Origin: Bacteroidales bacterium
GTDB taxonomy: Bacteria; Bacteroidota; Bacteroidia; Bacteroidales; UBA932
NCBI GenBank assembly: GCA_016283985.1
Contig: JAEENZ010000112.1
Location: 1-5,629, forward strand
Reading direction: 5' to 3'
DNA: 5,629 nt
Positions 1-5,629 of the stretch are shown here, in pieces. The first letter of the stretch is position 1. Each line of letters starts with the position of its first letter. Below the pieces are notes generated by a model, which worked only from the letters and a program-made list of their open reading frames with translations, ran no database searches and was not told the DNA's origin. The position numbers were made by a program, and so were the translations under genes.

Positions 1-728
1 ATTCTCAGGATGGGAGCTACCGCGGGTGCTACCGTCTGATGGCCCAGCAGGGCTACGTCGTCATCCTCCCCAACCGCCGCGGCACCACCGCATTCGGACA
101 GGAGTGGAAGGAGCAGATTTCGGGTGATTACCCCGGCCTCAACATGCAGGACTACCTCGCCGCCGGCCGCTATATCAAGAGCCAGCCGTACGTGGGCAAG
201 CTCGCCTGCGTGGGTGCATCCTACGGTGGATACTCCGCCTACATGCTGGAAGGCCTGCACGGCGACCTCTACGACTGCTTCATCGCGCACGCCGGCATCT
301 TCGACGAGAAACAGCTCTGGTTCACTACCGAAGAGATGTGGTTCGCGAACTGGGATAACGGCGGCCTCACCGAATACGCCTACGACCCTGCTGCAGGCAT
401 AGGCCCTGCAGGAGACGGAGTCACCTTCGGCGGCATGCAGCAGGCCGGTGCGCCTTACGCATCCACTCCCAAGGCTGTTCGGCACTATGCCAACTCGCCT
501 TCCTCTATGGTCACCAAATGGCACACCCCCATCCTCTGCATCCACGGCGGAATGGACTTCCGCATCCCCTACGAGCAGGGCATGGCCGCCTTCAACGCCG
601 CCCAGATGATGGGCGTCCCTTCGAAGCTGATCATCTTCCCGGACGAGAATCACTGGATCCTGAAACCGCAGAACGCCCTCTTCTGGCATAGGAACTTCTT
701 CGATTGGCTGGATAGGTGGTGCAAGTAA
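1..728 (+). CDS. S9-family serine peptidase (DPP5-like), C-terminal catalytic part, 5' end outside window
   Basis: The reading frame is open from the left edge (first full codon at 3), so this is the C-terminal third of a larger protein; S9 enzymes usually have about 650-850 residues, with a beta-propeller before the alpha/beta-hydrolase domain seen here. All three catalytic residues are visible: the nucleophile Ser in GASYGGY (codon 219-221), Asp in HGGMDFRIP (codon 555-557) and His in ENHWILKP (codon 651-653). The NRRGT..FGQEW and ISGDY blocks and the FFDWLDRW ending are typical of Bacteroidetes S9 peptidases related to dipeptidyl-peptidase 5. Family members cleave short peptides or dipeptides, commonly in the periplasm; the signal peptide would lie upstream of the window. 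A Gly/Ala-rich stretch at about 366-479, between Ser and Asp, looks longer than in relatives I remember. The stop TAA shares its last base with the next start. The ATG at 39 is internal, not the start. The family call is firm; substrate and DPP5 subtype are inferred. Confidence 0.93.
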   Translation, partial: SQDGSYRGCYRLMAQQGYVVILPNRRGTTAFGQEWKEQISGDYPGLNMQDYLAAGRYIKSQPYVGKLACVGASYGGYSAYMLEGLHGDLYDCFIAHAGIFDEKQLWFTTEEMWFANWDNGGLTEYAYDPAAGIGPAGDGVTFGGMQQAGAPYASTPKAVRHYANSPSSMVTKWHTPILCIHGGMDFRIPYEQGMAAFNAAQMMGVPSKLIIFPDENHWILKPQNALFWHRNFFDWLDRWCK

Positions 729-1264
729 TGAAGTGGTTTGTTTATATTCCTGCCGTGCTGATGCTTGCAGCTTGCGGCAGTGTTAAGAACCTCCCTAAAG
801 GCGAGACAAACCCTAATCCGGAGGATGAAGAGATTGAGGTTGGCTATGGAACCTCATCTCGCGAGGCTCTGGGAACTGCCGTGAGCAAAGTCACAGTGGA
901 TCAGGCAATTGTCAGGAGCTATGACAGCATCGGCGAATACATCAGGACTCGAGTGCCGGGAGTTGATGTCAATCCCAACGGCACACTGCAGATTCGCGGG
1001 CAGCAAACGTTCCAGGGCCCGGCCGAGGCACTGATTGTGGTGGATGGAGTTATTACCGATGATATCAATACCATCAACCCCAACCAGATTCATTCTGTTC
1101 AGGTTCTTAAAGACGCAGGCAGCGCCGCGATTTACGGCTCGAGAGGAGGAAATGGTGTCGTGCTGATCACCACCAAGATGGCCTACGAGCAGGAGCAGGC
1201 CAGGATTGCTGCCAGAAAGGCGGAAAAGGAAGCAAAGAAGGCTGCCAAGAAAAAAAATGAATAG
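728..1264 (+). CDS. lipoprotein consisting of a stand-alone SusC/RagA-type TonB-receptor plug domain
   Basis: This encodes 178 residues. A lipoprotein signal peptide (residues 1-15, lipobox LAAC, lipidated Cys16) argues for the ATG at 728 over the in-frame GTG at 716. An acidic linker (EDEE, 32-35) follows, then [18 protein letters not shown] (38-55), which resembles the SusC motif before the plug. Next come [13 protein letters not shown] (67-79), an IRG block (89-91), IVVDGV (103-108), [14 protein letters not shown] (116-129) and [18 protein letters not shown] (133-150), the SusC/RagA plug signature. In SusC receptors a 22-strand barrel of roughly 700-800 residues follows; here there is only a Lys/Ala/Glu-rich, probably helical tail (151-178). 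It is therefore a membrane-tethered plug with no pore, expected to face the periplasm. No acidic residues follow Cys16 directly, so the known Bacteroidetes surface-export signal is not obvious. The start overlaps the peptidase stop (TAATG). Its function is unknown; the domain assignment is strong, and both signal peptide and tail argue against a broken receptor. Confidence 0.9.
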   Translation: MKWFVYIPAVLMLAACGSVKNLPKGETNPNPEDEEIEVGYGTSSREALGTAVSKVTVDQAIVRSYDSIGEYIRTRVPGVDVNPNGTLQIRGQQTFQGPAEALIVVDGVITDDINTINPNQIHSVQVLKDAGSAAIYGSRGGNGVVLITTKMAYEQEQARIAARKAEKEAKKAAKKKNE

Positions 1265-2186
1265 ATTTCTGAGTTGGATCAATCCACGGCTGCGCCTGTG
1301 GGCAATTTACAGGGAACTGGGATATGTTCTGTGGCGAAAGCCGTGCCAGGCAAAGCAAAGCAAGGATGGCATTTTCAAGGGCACCGGAGAGGCAATAATC
1401 CCATTCCTGAACGATGATGCCAAGCGCACCTTCTCCCACCTCTTCATGAGGCCGGGATATATGATCCGGGACTATATCCGCGGACAGCATGAACGCTACC
1501 TTGCGCCATTTACCTCACTGCTGGTGTTCTATTCAGTCTTTACTCTTCTGCTGGCCGTGGTGCAGCCCGGCGCGGTAAAATCCACCATTGCCGATGGTTT
1601 GATCGAAGGTTTGGAGAACTCTGATCTCCAGATGGATCTGGCTATTAATGAAAATACCATCCAGGTGGACAGTACTACGAGGAGCGATAAATCCAATAGG
1701 ATAACCCAGTCATTGCTATCCACTGCTGCCCAGTCATTGATCCTGACGCATCTGGACTTGTATCCGGAGAATGCCGATACTCCGTGGAAAGAATCTCTTG
1801 CCGCAGTGGAAGGAGACCTTAGAAGCAAAGGCATTCCGCTTTTTCTAGGCAACTTCCTGCTGCTATGGATAGCCATGGTGTGGCTACTCCGCAAAAAATA
1901 CAAGGTGAGCGTCTCCGGCGCCGCGGCAGCATCCGCCTACGTGCTATGCCAGTTCTGTGTCTTCATGTTCCTGGCACTGTTGGTCACATTTGGTAAAAGC
2001 GCTGACCTGGGCATCCTGGTGATGGGAATCCTGCTCTTCATCGACTACCGCCAATGGCTCGCAATCGATAACAAACAGGCCCTCAAACTCACCATCAAAA
2101 CCGGCCTCATCTACCTCCTGATTACCGTTCTCTTCTACCTCCTCCTGAGCCTGGTCCTGGTTGCCATTGCCCTGCTGAGGGCGTAG
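1257..2186 (+). CDS. multi-pass membrane protein, DUF3667-like
   Basis: This encodes 309 residues of unknown function. I chose the ATG at 1257 (MNRFLSW), which overlaps the previous gene by 8 bp, over the in-frame TTG at 1206, which would lie well inside that gene. The cytoplasmic-looking N-terminus (1-84) contains [28 protein letters not shown] (58-85). That pattern matches the conserved core of DUF3667 proteins as I remember it: Thr, a Leu-rich step, RPG, an Arg-Asp/Glu-Tyr block, a basic patch, then Tyr-x-x-Pro-Phe entering the first membrane helix. Hydrophobic segments lie at about 86-102, 193-211, 222-245, 249-262 (short) and 283-307. A polar region of about 90 residues (103-190) separates the first two and is presumably one extramembrane domain. 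Many DUF3667 members begin with a CxxC zinc ribbon; this one has none. It is translationally coupled to the lipoprotein, so a shared envelope role is likely. The coding call is firm and the family call moderate. Confidence 0.85.
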   Translation: MNRFLSWINPRLRLWAIYRELGYVLWRKPCQAKQSKDGIFKGTGEAIIPFLNDDAKRTFSHLFMRPGYMIRDYIRGQHERYLAPFTSLLVFYSVFTLLLAVVQPGAVKSTIADGLIEGLENSDLQMDLAINENTIQVDSTTRSDKSNRITQSLLSTAAQSLILTHLDLYPENADTPWKESLAAVEGDLRSKGIPLFLGNFLLLWIAMVWLLRKKYKVSVSGAAAASAYVLCQFCVFMFLALLVTFGKSADLGILVMGILLFIDYRQWLAIDNKQALKLTIKTGLIYLLITVLFYLLLSLVLVAIALLRA

Positions 2187-2190
2187 CATC

Positions 2191-4740
2191 CTATTTCTCC
2201 GGGCGGAGTTTGGCGTATTTGAGGAGGAGGACTTTGGAGCCGTAGTTGTCGAAGTCGATGACGGCTTTGAGTTCGGGGAATTCGCCGGTGATTTCTTTGA
2301 TCAGGCCGGGGCCGAAGCGGTTGTGTTCTACTCGTTCGCCGACGTAGAGTTCTTTCATCGGCACAGGAACGAAATTCGGGTCGATGATGTCGGGCTTCAC
2401 CGTAGGCTGAACGACGCGGGTAGTCATGGCCGGCGCTGGCTTTTCTGATGGTCCTGCAGGCCTGCGCGGTTCGAATCTCACAGAACCGGAACGGCCATAG
2501 CTGTTGTATGCCGCGAATTTTTGAGCCGCGGAGGATTTATCACCGCTCCCAGTCCGGCCATTTGTGCTCCCGCCGGAGGACCTGCCGCCAAAACCAAAAC
2601 GGGTTGTGCCCGTAGTGCGGGTGCTGCGGCCGCCTTGGAACCAGAACGGCATTCCGGAATCGCTGTCATCATCATCGTCGTCGAAACCAGGTGCGGGCAG
2701 CGGATTGGCCACATACTCAGAATCTATCTCACGGATAAAGCGGCTCGGCGCATTGCTCTCATGCTTGCCGTTGCGCATCCGCGTGGATGCAAACGACACT
2801 GCCACGGCCTTTTTCGCCCTGGTTACCGCCACATAGAACAGACGCCTTTCTTCCTCTATATCAGCCGGACTGGCCATCATCCCGCCCGAAGGGAAGAGAT
2901 TTTCCTCGGCGCCGGCGATATATACATATGGGAACTCCAGGCCCTTGGCGGAGTGGATGGTCATCAGCGCAACCTTGTTACTGCCGCTCTCGTCATCCCT
3001 GTCATCCGTATCTGCGTTGCTCAGCAGCGAAGTCGTTTCGAGGAAGTCCGCCAGGGTGATTTCTGGAAGATGCTCGGGTTGCTCGTCATAGCCTTCACCG
3101 ACCTCCATGTCTGATAGGATGTCGTCCAGTCTCTCTTCCTTGAATGCCTGCACTGAGTTCAGAAGCTCGTCCAGATTGGAGGTTCGAGCCATGCCCTCGA
3201 TCGAGGTGTCAGACTTGAAGAATGCGTAAAGCCCGGATTCGTCGTAGATGCGCCGGGCTACCTCGAAGGCGTCTCCCTTGGCAGCCGCAACGGCCAGATT
3301 ATCGATCAGGTCGCGGAACGCGCGAATCTTCTGCATCGCCGCAGGGCGAAGGCCGTAATCGAAATAATCCTCGCAGGCAACGGCGGCGAAAAGCGAACAG
3401 TGATGTGCCCTCGCCACTTCGTTCAGGGCTGACAGGGACGTGTCTCCAATGCCTCGAGTCGGTTTCCCAACCGCACGCTTGAAAGACTCGTCGTCGTTCA
3501 CGTTCACGCACAGTTTGAACCAGGCCATCATGTCCTTGATCTCAGCTCGCTCGAAGAAGGAATTCCCTGAATATATCATATAAGGAATGTTCTTCCGGCG
3601 AAAGGCCTCCTCCAGCGCCCGTGATTGCGAGTTCGTGCGGTAGAGCACGGCGAAATCCGAATACTCCGCCTTTTCCCGCATCACCCGGGTGATGATGTCG
3701 CTGACTATCTGCACGGCCTCCTCCTGCTCGGTGTAGGATTTGATGAGCCTAATCTTCTCGCCCGGCTCGCCCTCGGAGAAGCATTTCTTGGGGATACGGC
3801 CCTCGTTGTGCGCTATTACCGAATTCGCCGCATCAACGATATTTCGGGTTGACCGGTAGTTGCGCTCAAGGCGGATAATCTTGCTTTCGGGATAATCCTT
3901 CTGGAAATTGAGGATATTCTGGATCTGGGCCCCTCGAAAGGCATATATCGACTGGCTGTCATCACCCACGACGCAAAGGTTGTGGTGCTGCCAGGCCAGT
4001 TTCTTGAGGATTAGGTACTGGGCATAATTCGTGTCCTGATACTCATCCACCATTATGTAGTCGAAGCGGGAGGATATCTCTTTCCAAGCCTGTTCGTTGT
4101 CACGCAGGAGGATGTTCATGTTAAGGAGGATGTCGTCGAAATCCATCACTCCATTCAGTTTGAGTTTCTCCTGATAGAGCTGGTAGACCTTCCAGAGGAA
4201 AGGCTTTTTGCCATGGTCGTCCTGCTGCTGGAATTCCGCTTTTGCGTGATAGGCTTCCGGTGTGAAGAGCCCGTTCTTAGCGAAAGATAACCGCGCAAGG
4301 ACCTCGCGTGGCTTGTAGAGTTTTTCGTCAAGGTTAAGCTCTTTGACACAGGCCTTTACGGCGCTTTCGGAGTCGGAGCGGTCGTAGATTGTGAAGTTGC
4401 CGGGATAGCCTATTGTCACTGCATAGTCCCTTAAGAATCTAATGAAAACCGAATGGAAAGTTCCCATAACCACGCCCCTCGCTGCCCTGCGGCCAACCAG
4501 AAGCGAAATTCTCTCCTTCATTTCCTCCGCCGCCTTCTTGGTAAAGGTCAGTGCCAGCACCCTCTGGGGCTCCACGCCCAGGGCCAGCAGGTATGCCACC
4601 TTGCTGGTCAGGACCTTGGTTTTTCCAGAGCCTGCACCCGCCACAATCAGCATCGGTCCATTCACAAATACCACCGCCTCGCGCTGGCTCTCGTTCAGCC
4701 CCGCAAGAATCGCATCCAGTCTTTCCTTCATTTCCGTCAT
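2191..4740 (-). CDS. pcrA: ATP-dependent 3'-5' DNA helicase, UvrD/Rep/PcrA type (superfamily 1A)
   Basis: This encodes 849 residues from the ATG at 4738-4740; the in-frame TTG at 4800 adds an unlike hydrophobic stretch, and M4 is a close alternative start. The motifs run in order: Q motif LNESQREAV (15-23), Walker A AGAGSGKT (34-41), motif Ia LTFTKKAAEEM, motif II VDEYQD (231-236, Asp232/Glu233 for Mg-ATP hydrolysis), motif III VVGDDSQSIYAFRGA, motif IV RLERNYRST, motif V MTIHSAKGLEF (593-603) and motif VI EEERRLFYVAVTRAKK (629-644). A linker of about 110 residues follows, with six Asp in a row (687-692) and Gly/Ser/Thr/Arg-rich sequence. The last 50 or so residues (about 798-849; GERVEHNRFGPG, LLLKYAKLRP) match the Tudor-like domain of PcrA/UvrD, known in relatives to contact RNA polymerase. 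The expected role is strand unwinding in nucleotide-excision and mismatch repair, replication-conflict removal and transcription-coupled repair. Length is slightly above the usual 720-780 because of the linker. It is transcribed away from nqrA and ends 4 bp from the convergent DUF3667 gene. Confidence 0.96.
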   Translation of the reverse strand: MTEMKERLDAILAGLNESQREAVVFVNGPMLIVAGAGSGKTKVLTSKVAYLLALGVEPQRVLALTFTKKAAEEMKERISLLVGRRAARGVVMGTFHSVFIRFLRDYAVTIGYPGNFTIYDRSDSESAVKACVKELNLDEKLYKPREVLARLSFAKNGLFTPEAYHAKAEFQQQDDHGKKPFLWKVYQLYQEKLKLNGVMDFDDILLNMNILLRDNEQAWKEISSRFDYIMVDEYQDTNYAQYLILKKLAWQHHNLCVVGDDSQSIYAFRGAQIQNILNFQKDYPESKIIRLERNYRSTRNIVDAANSVIAHNEGRIPKKCFSEGEPGEKIRLIKSYTEQEEAVQIVSDIITRVMREKAEYSDFAVLYRTNSQSRALEEAFRRKNIPYMIYSGNSFFERAEIKDMMAWFKLCVNVNDDESFKRAVGKPTRGIGDTSLSALNEVARAHHCSLFAAVACEDYFDYGLRPAAMQKIRAFRDLIDNLAVAAAKGDAFEVARRIYDESGLYAFFKSDTSIEGMARTSNLDELLNSVQAFKEERLDDILSDMEVGEGYDEQPEHLPEITLADFLETTSLLSNADTDDRDDESGSNKVALMTIHSAKGLEFPYVYIAGAEENLFPSGGMMASPADIEEERRLFYVAVTRAKKAVAVSFASTRMRNGKHESNAPSRFIREIDSEYVANPLPAPGFDDDDDDSDSGMPFWFQGGRSTRTTGTTRFGFGGRSSGGSTNGRTGSGDKSSAAQKFAAYNSYGRSGSVRFEPRRPAGPSEKPAPAMTTRVVQPTVKPDIIDPNFVPVPMKELYVGERVEHNRFGPGLIKEITGEFPELKAVIDFDNYGSKVLLLKYAKLRPEK

Positions 4741-4755
4741 AATGTCACGAAAATA

Positions 4756-4763
4756 CAAAAATA
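4756..4763 (-). promoter_or_regulatory. candidate -7 element for pcrA (TATTTTTG)
   Basis: Read on the minus strand this is TATTTTTG, an exact match to the Bacteroidetes -7 consensus TAnnTTTG. It begins 23 bases before the pcrA ATG and would give a very short leader. A second candidate just upstream is AAGGTTTG (plus-strand 4770-4777), one mismatch from the consensus, with TTG (4798-4800) 20 bases before it at the usual -33 spacing; it would give a leader of about 25 bases. I cannot decide between them. No Shine-Dalgarno sequence precedes the ATG. Confidence 0.35.
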
Positions 4764-4838
4764 AACTGACAAACCTTAATAAAACCACCTGTATTTTCAA
4801 TGATTTTTTAATAAGGTCAATCCTGCTTTTTGGGGAAG

Positions 4839-4926
4839 TGCGGGTAACGTCCGGGTTTTTGGGACGTCTCCCGCAAATAAGGCCGTTTTTGCGGGTAACC
4901 TACAATTTTTCGGGACGTTACCCGCA
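4839..4926. repeat. nested palindrome with 14-bp perfect outer arms
   Basis: The outer arms TGCGGGTAACGTCC (4839-4852) and GGACGTTACCCGCA (4913-4926) are perfect reverse complements. Inside them, CCCGCAAA (4870-4877) and TTTGCGGG (4888-4895) form a second perfect 8-bp inverted repeat around a 10-base loop. The same sequence also reads as two hairpins side by side: GCGGGTAACGTCC with GGACGTCTCCCGC (4840-4852/4862-4874, 11 of 13 pairs), and GCGGGTAAC with GTTACCCGC (4891-4899/4917-4925, 9 of 9). Both have T-rich loops, and the pair repeats at a period of exactly 51 bp. No target-site duplication is visible at the edges, and no T-run follows any stem on either strand, so these are not ordinary intrinsic terminators. 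It could be a REP-like extragenic palindrome, a set of four operator half-sites or a tiny MITE-like element; I cannot tell which. Confidence 0.8.
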
Positions 4927-4945
4927 GTCGCCGAACGGTCCATCC

Positions 4946-4983
4946 AAAAAAACTTACAGACCCGCAGAAAAATCCCCAAAAAA
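4946..4983. other. helically spaced A-tracts upstream of nqrA
   Basis: A-runs of 7, 5 and 6 bases lie at 4946-4952, 4968-4972 and 4978-4983. Their centres are about 21 and 10.5 bp apart, that is two turns and one turn of B-DNA. Phased A-tracts are known to bend DNA and often sit just upstream of strong promoters, and the last one ends 4 bp before the proposed nqrA -7 element. The tracts are seen directly; the bending and any effect on transcription are inferred. Confidence 0.4.
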
Positions 4984-4987
4984 TGGC

Positions 4988-4995
4988 TATCTTCG
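4988..4995 (+). promoter_or_regulatory. candidate -7 element for nqrA (TATCTTCG)
   Basis: TATCTTCG differs from the Bacteroidetes -7 consensus TAnnTTTG at one base. It would start transcription near 5000 and leave a leader of about 65-70 bases. No TTTG/TTG -33 element is found 19-21 bases upstream, where A-rich, possibly bent DNA lies instead, so the assignment rests on the -7 match and position only. Confidence 0.4.
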
Positions 4996-5040
4996 TAGGT
5001 TATTTGTGCGCGAGCAGGCAAGCACACGCACGCAGAAGAG

Positions 5041-5069
5041 CAAAACAACAACAAACAATACATCACACA
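5041..5069 (+). promoter_or_regulatory. G-free, A/C-rich translation leader of nqrA
   Basis: The 29 bases before the nqrA ATG contain no G and only two T, so the leader should be unstructured and has no Shine-Dalgarno sequence at usable distance; the nearest purine-rich run, AGAAGAG at 5034-5040, is about 30 bases away. This is the arrangement known for well-expressed Bacteroidota genes, where A-rich, unfolded leaders replace Shine-Dalgarno pairing. It supports the ATG at 5070 as the start. Confidence 0.6.
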
Positions 5070-5629
5070 ATGTCCAAGAACATCGTTTTGAAAAAAGGGC
5101 TTGACATTCCCGTCAGCGGGGCTGCCGAGTCCGTTCTTTCCAAGACCGTGTCGCCCGGCATCGTGGCCGTAGAACCTACAGCGCTCAAGGGATTCACTCC
5201 CCGCCTCCTCGTGAAGGAGGGCGACAAGGTGCTGGCGGGTTCGCCCGTTATGGCAGACAAGAAGAATGCGGACATCCTTCTTGCATCTCCCGTCAGCGGA
5301 ACGGTCAAGGAAATCGTGCGTGGCGACAAGCGCAAACTTCTGGCAGTGACGGTGGAGGCAGACGACGCTCAGCAGTACCTGAAGTCGGAACCCAAGGCCG
5401 CAACCAAGGAAGAAGTCAAGGAAAGCCTCCTCAAGGCCGGCCTGTGGCCTTTCATCGTGCAGAGGCCCTACGGCATAGTAGCCGATCCGGCCGCAGAACC
5501 TAAATCCATCTTCGTTTCCGCATTCTCCACGGCGCCCCTCGCAGCCGACACCGAGTTTACCCTCGGAGGCCGCGTGAACGACATCCAGGCCGGCGTCAAT
5601 GCCCTGGCCAAGATCGCGAAAGTGCACAT
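5070..5629 (+). CDS. nqrA: Na+-translocating NADH:quinone oxidoreductase subunit A, N-terminal 186 residues, 3' end outside window
   Basis: The frame is open from the ATG at 5070 to the right edge. The protein begins with SKNIVLKKGLDIPVSG (2-17), the characteristic NqrA N-terminus. It continues with VKEGDKVLAGSPV (48-60) and SPVSGTV (73-79), a barrel-sandwich (lipoyl-like) fold shared with RnfC, then RGDKRKLLAV (84-93), LLKAGLWPFIVQRPY (120-134) and SIFVSAFSTAPLAAD (146-160), all typical of NqrA. The full protein is normally about 450 residues, so roughly 40% is present. NqrA is the cytoplasmic, quinone-binding subunit of the six-subunit NQR complex, which couples NADH oxidation to sodium export; in Bacteroidota the quinone is menaquinone. 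The nqrBCDEF genes usually follow directly and would lie outside the window. It is divergent from pcrA. Identification is firm. Confidence 0.95.
   Translation, partial: MSKNIVLKKGLDIPVSGAAESVLSKTVSPGIVAVEPTALKGFTPRLLVKEGDKVLAGSPVMADKKNADILLASPVSGTVKEIVRGDKRKLLAVTVEADDAQQYLKSEPKAATKEEVKESLLKAGLWPFIVQRPYGIVADPAAEPKSIFVSAFSTAPLAADTEFTLGGRVNDIQAGVNALAKIAKVH

Larger units (their letters stand above)
4741..5069. other. 329-bp divergent intergenic region between pcrA and nqrA
   Basis: No credible gene was found here. Open frames crossing it are low-complexity extensions of frames antisense to nqrA or pcrA. From left to right it holds an AT-rich block next to pcrA (4741-4830) with -7-like elements on the minus strand. 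A GC-rich nested palindrome follows at 4839-4926, then A-tracts at 4946-4983, a plus-strand -7-like element at 4988-4995, and an A/C-rich leader up to the nqrA start. If the promoters are placed correctly, the palindrome lies outside both transcripts, which favours a DNA-level role (protein binding or a dispersed repeat) over an RNA leader structure. A small RNA from this interval cannot be excluded from sequence alone. Confidence 0.8.

Noticed and set aside
854..1282. 142-codon minus-strand frame opposite the plug lipoprotein
   Set aside because: The plus-strand plug motifs account for the sequence, and this frame shows no family pattern.
2521..3114. 197-codon plus-strand frame inside pcrA
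   Set aside because: It lies opposite helicase motifs V and VI, which are strongly conserved in the other strand; its translation has no recognisable domain.
4839..4926. The hairpins as intrinsic terminators for pcrA or nqrA
   Set aside because: They lie upstream of both starts, and no uninterrupted T-run follows a stem on either strand; the T-runs fall in the loops.
4827..4982. 10-bp inverted repeat TTTTTGGGGA (4827-4836) and TCCCCAAAAA (4973-4982) flanking the palindrome as possible element ends
   Set aside because: The arms are homopolymer-rich, are not placed symmetrically around the palindrome and have no target-site duplication, so chance is a sufficient explanation.
4839..5069. CRISPR array or tandem repeat array
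   Set aside because: There are only two imperfect units, in alternating inverted form, with no regular unique spacers and no cas genes.
4442..5104. 220-codon plus-strand frame spanning the pcrA start and the intergenic region
   Set aside because: It is antisense to the helicase Q motif and Walker A region and then runs through the palindrome into an out-of-frame part of nqrA. No start context or domain is visible.
4797..5627. 276-codon open frame on the minus strand covering nqrA and half of the intergenic region
   Set aside because: It is antisense to a clearly recognisable nqrA, its translation is Cys/His/Arg-rich without any family resemblance, and its end is made of the palindromic repeat. 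It is a by-product of GC-biased third codon positions.

Overview
The window looks like chromosomal DNA of a member of the Bacteroidota, most likely the order Bacteroidales. Three things point there. One short protein carries SusC/RagA-type TonB-plug motifs ([39 protein letters not shown]). The starts lack Shine-Dalgarno sequences and have A-rich leaders. The -7-like elements resemble the Bacteroidetes TAnnTTTG consensus. The coding sequence is moderately GC-rich, which fits several Bacteroidales lineages, and I cannot name a genus.

Layout. (1) Positions 1-2186, plus strand: three genes joined by overlapping stops and starts. They are the C-terminal third of an S9-family serine peptidase (DPP5-like) entering from the left edge, a 178-residue lipoprotein that is essentially a SusC-type plug domain without a beta-barrel, and a 309-residue multi-pass membrane protein of DUF3667 type. 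The overlaps (1 bp and 8 bp) imply one transcript and translational coupling. (2) Positions 2191-4740, minus strand: a complete UvrD/Rep/PcrA superfamily 1A DNA helicase with all core motifs, a long low-complexity linker and a Tudor-like C-terminal domain. It ends only 4 bp from the DUF3667 stop, so the two transcripts converge with no visible terminator. (3) Positions 4741-5069: a 329-bp divergent intergenic region with a compact nested palindrome (14-bp perfect outer arms, 88 bp in all, also readable as two hairpins repeated at 51 bp), helically spaced A-tracts, and candidate promoters at each end. (4) Positions 5070-5629, plus strand: the first 186 codons of nqrA, encoding subunit A of the Na+-translocating NADH:quinone oxidoreductase. 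The rest of an nqr operon would be expected beyond the right edge.

How the parts relate. The helicase and NQR genes are core functions (DNA repair and respiratory sodium pumping) that share a divergent regulatory region. The left-hand trio is the less ordinary part: an exported peptidase coupled to a lipid-anchored, barrel-less SusC plug and an uncharacterised membrane protein, which suggests an envelope function that the sequence does not specify. I see no CRISPR array, tRNA, rRNA, insertion sequence or phage gene. The best candidates for something undescribed are the plug lipoprotein and its operon, and the nested palindrome at 4839-4926.
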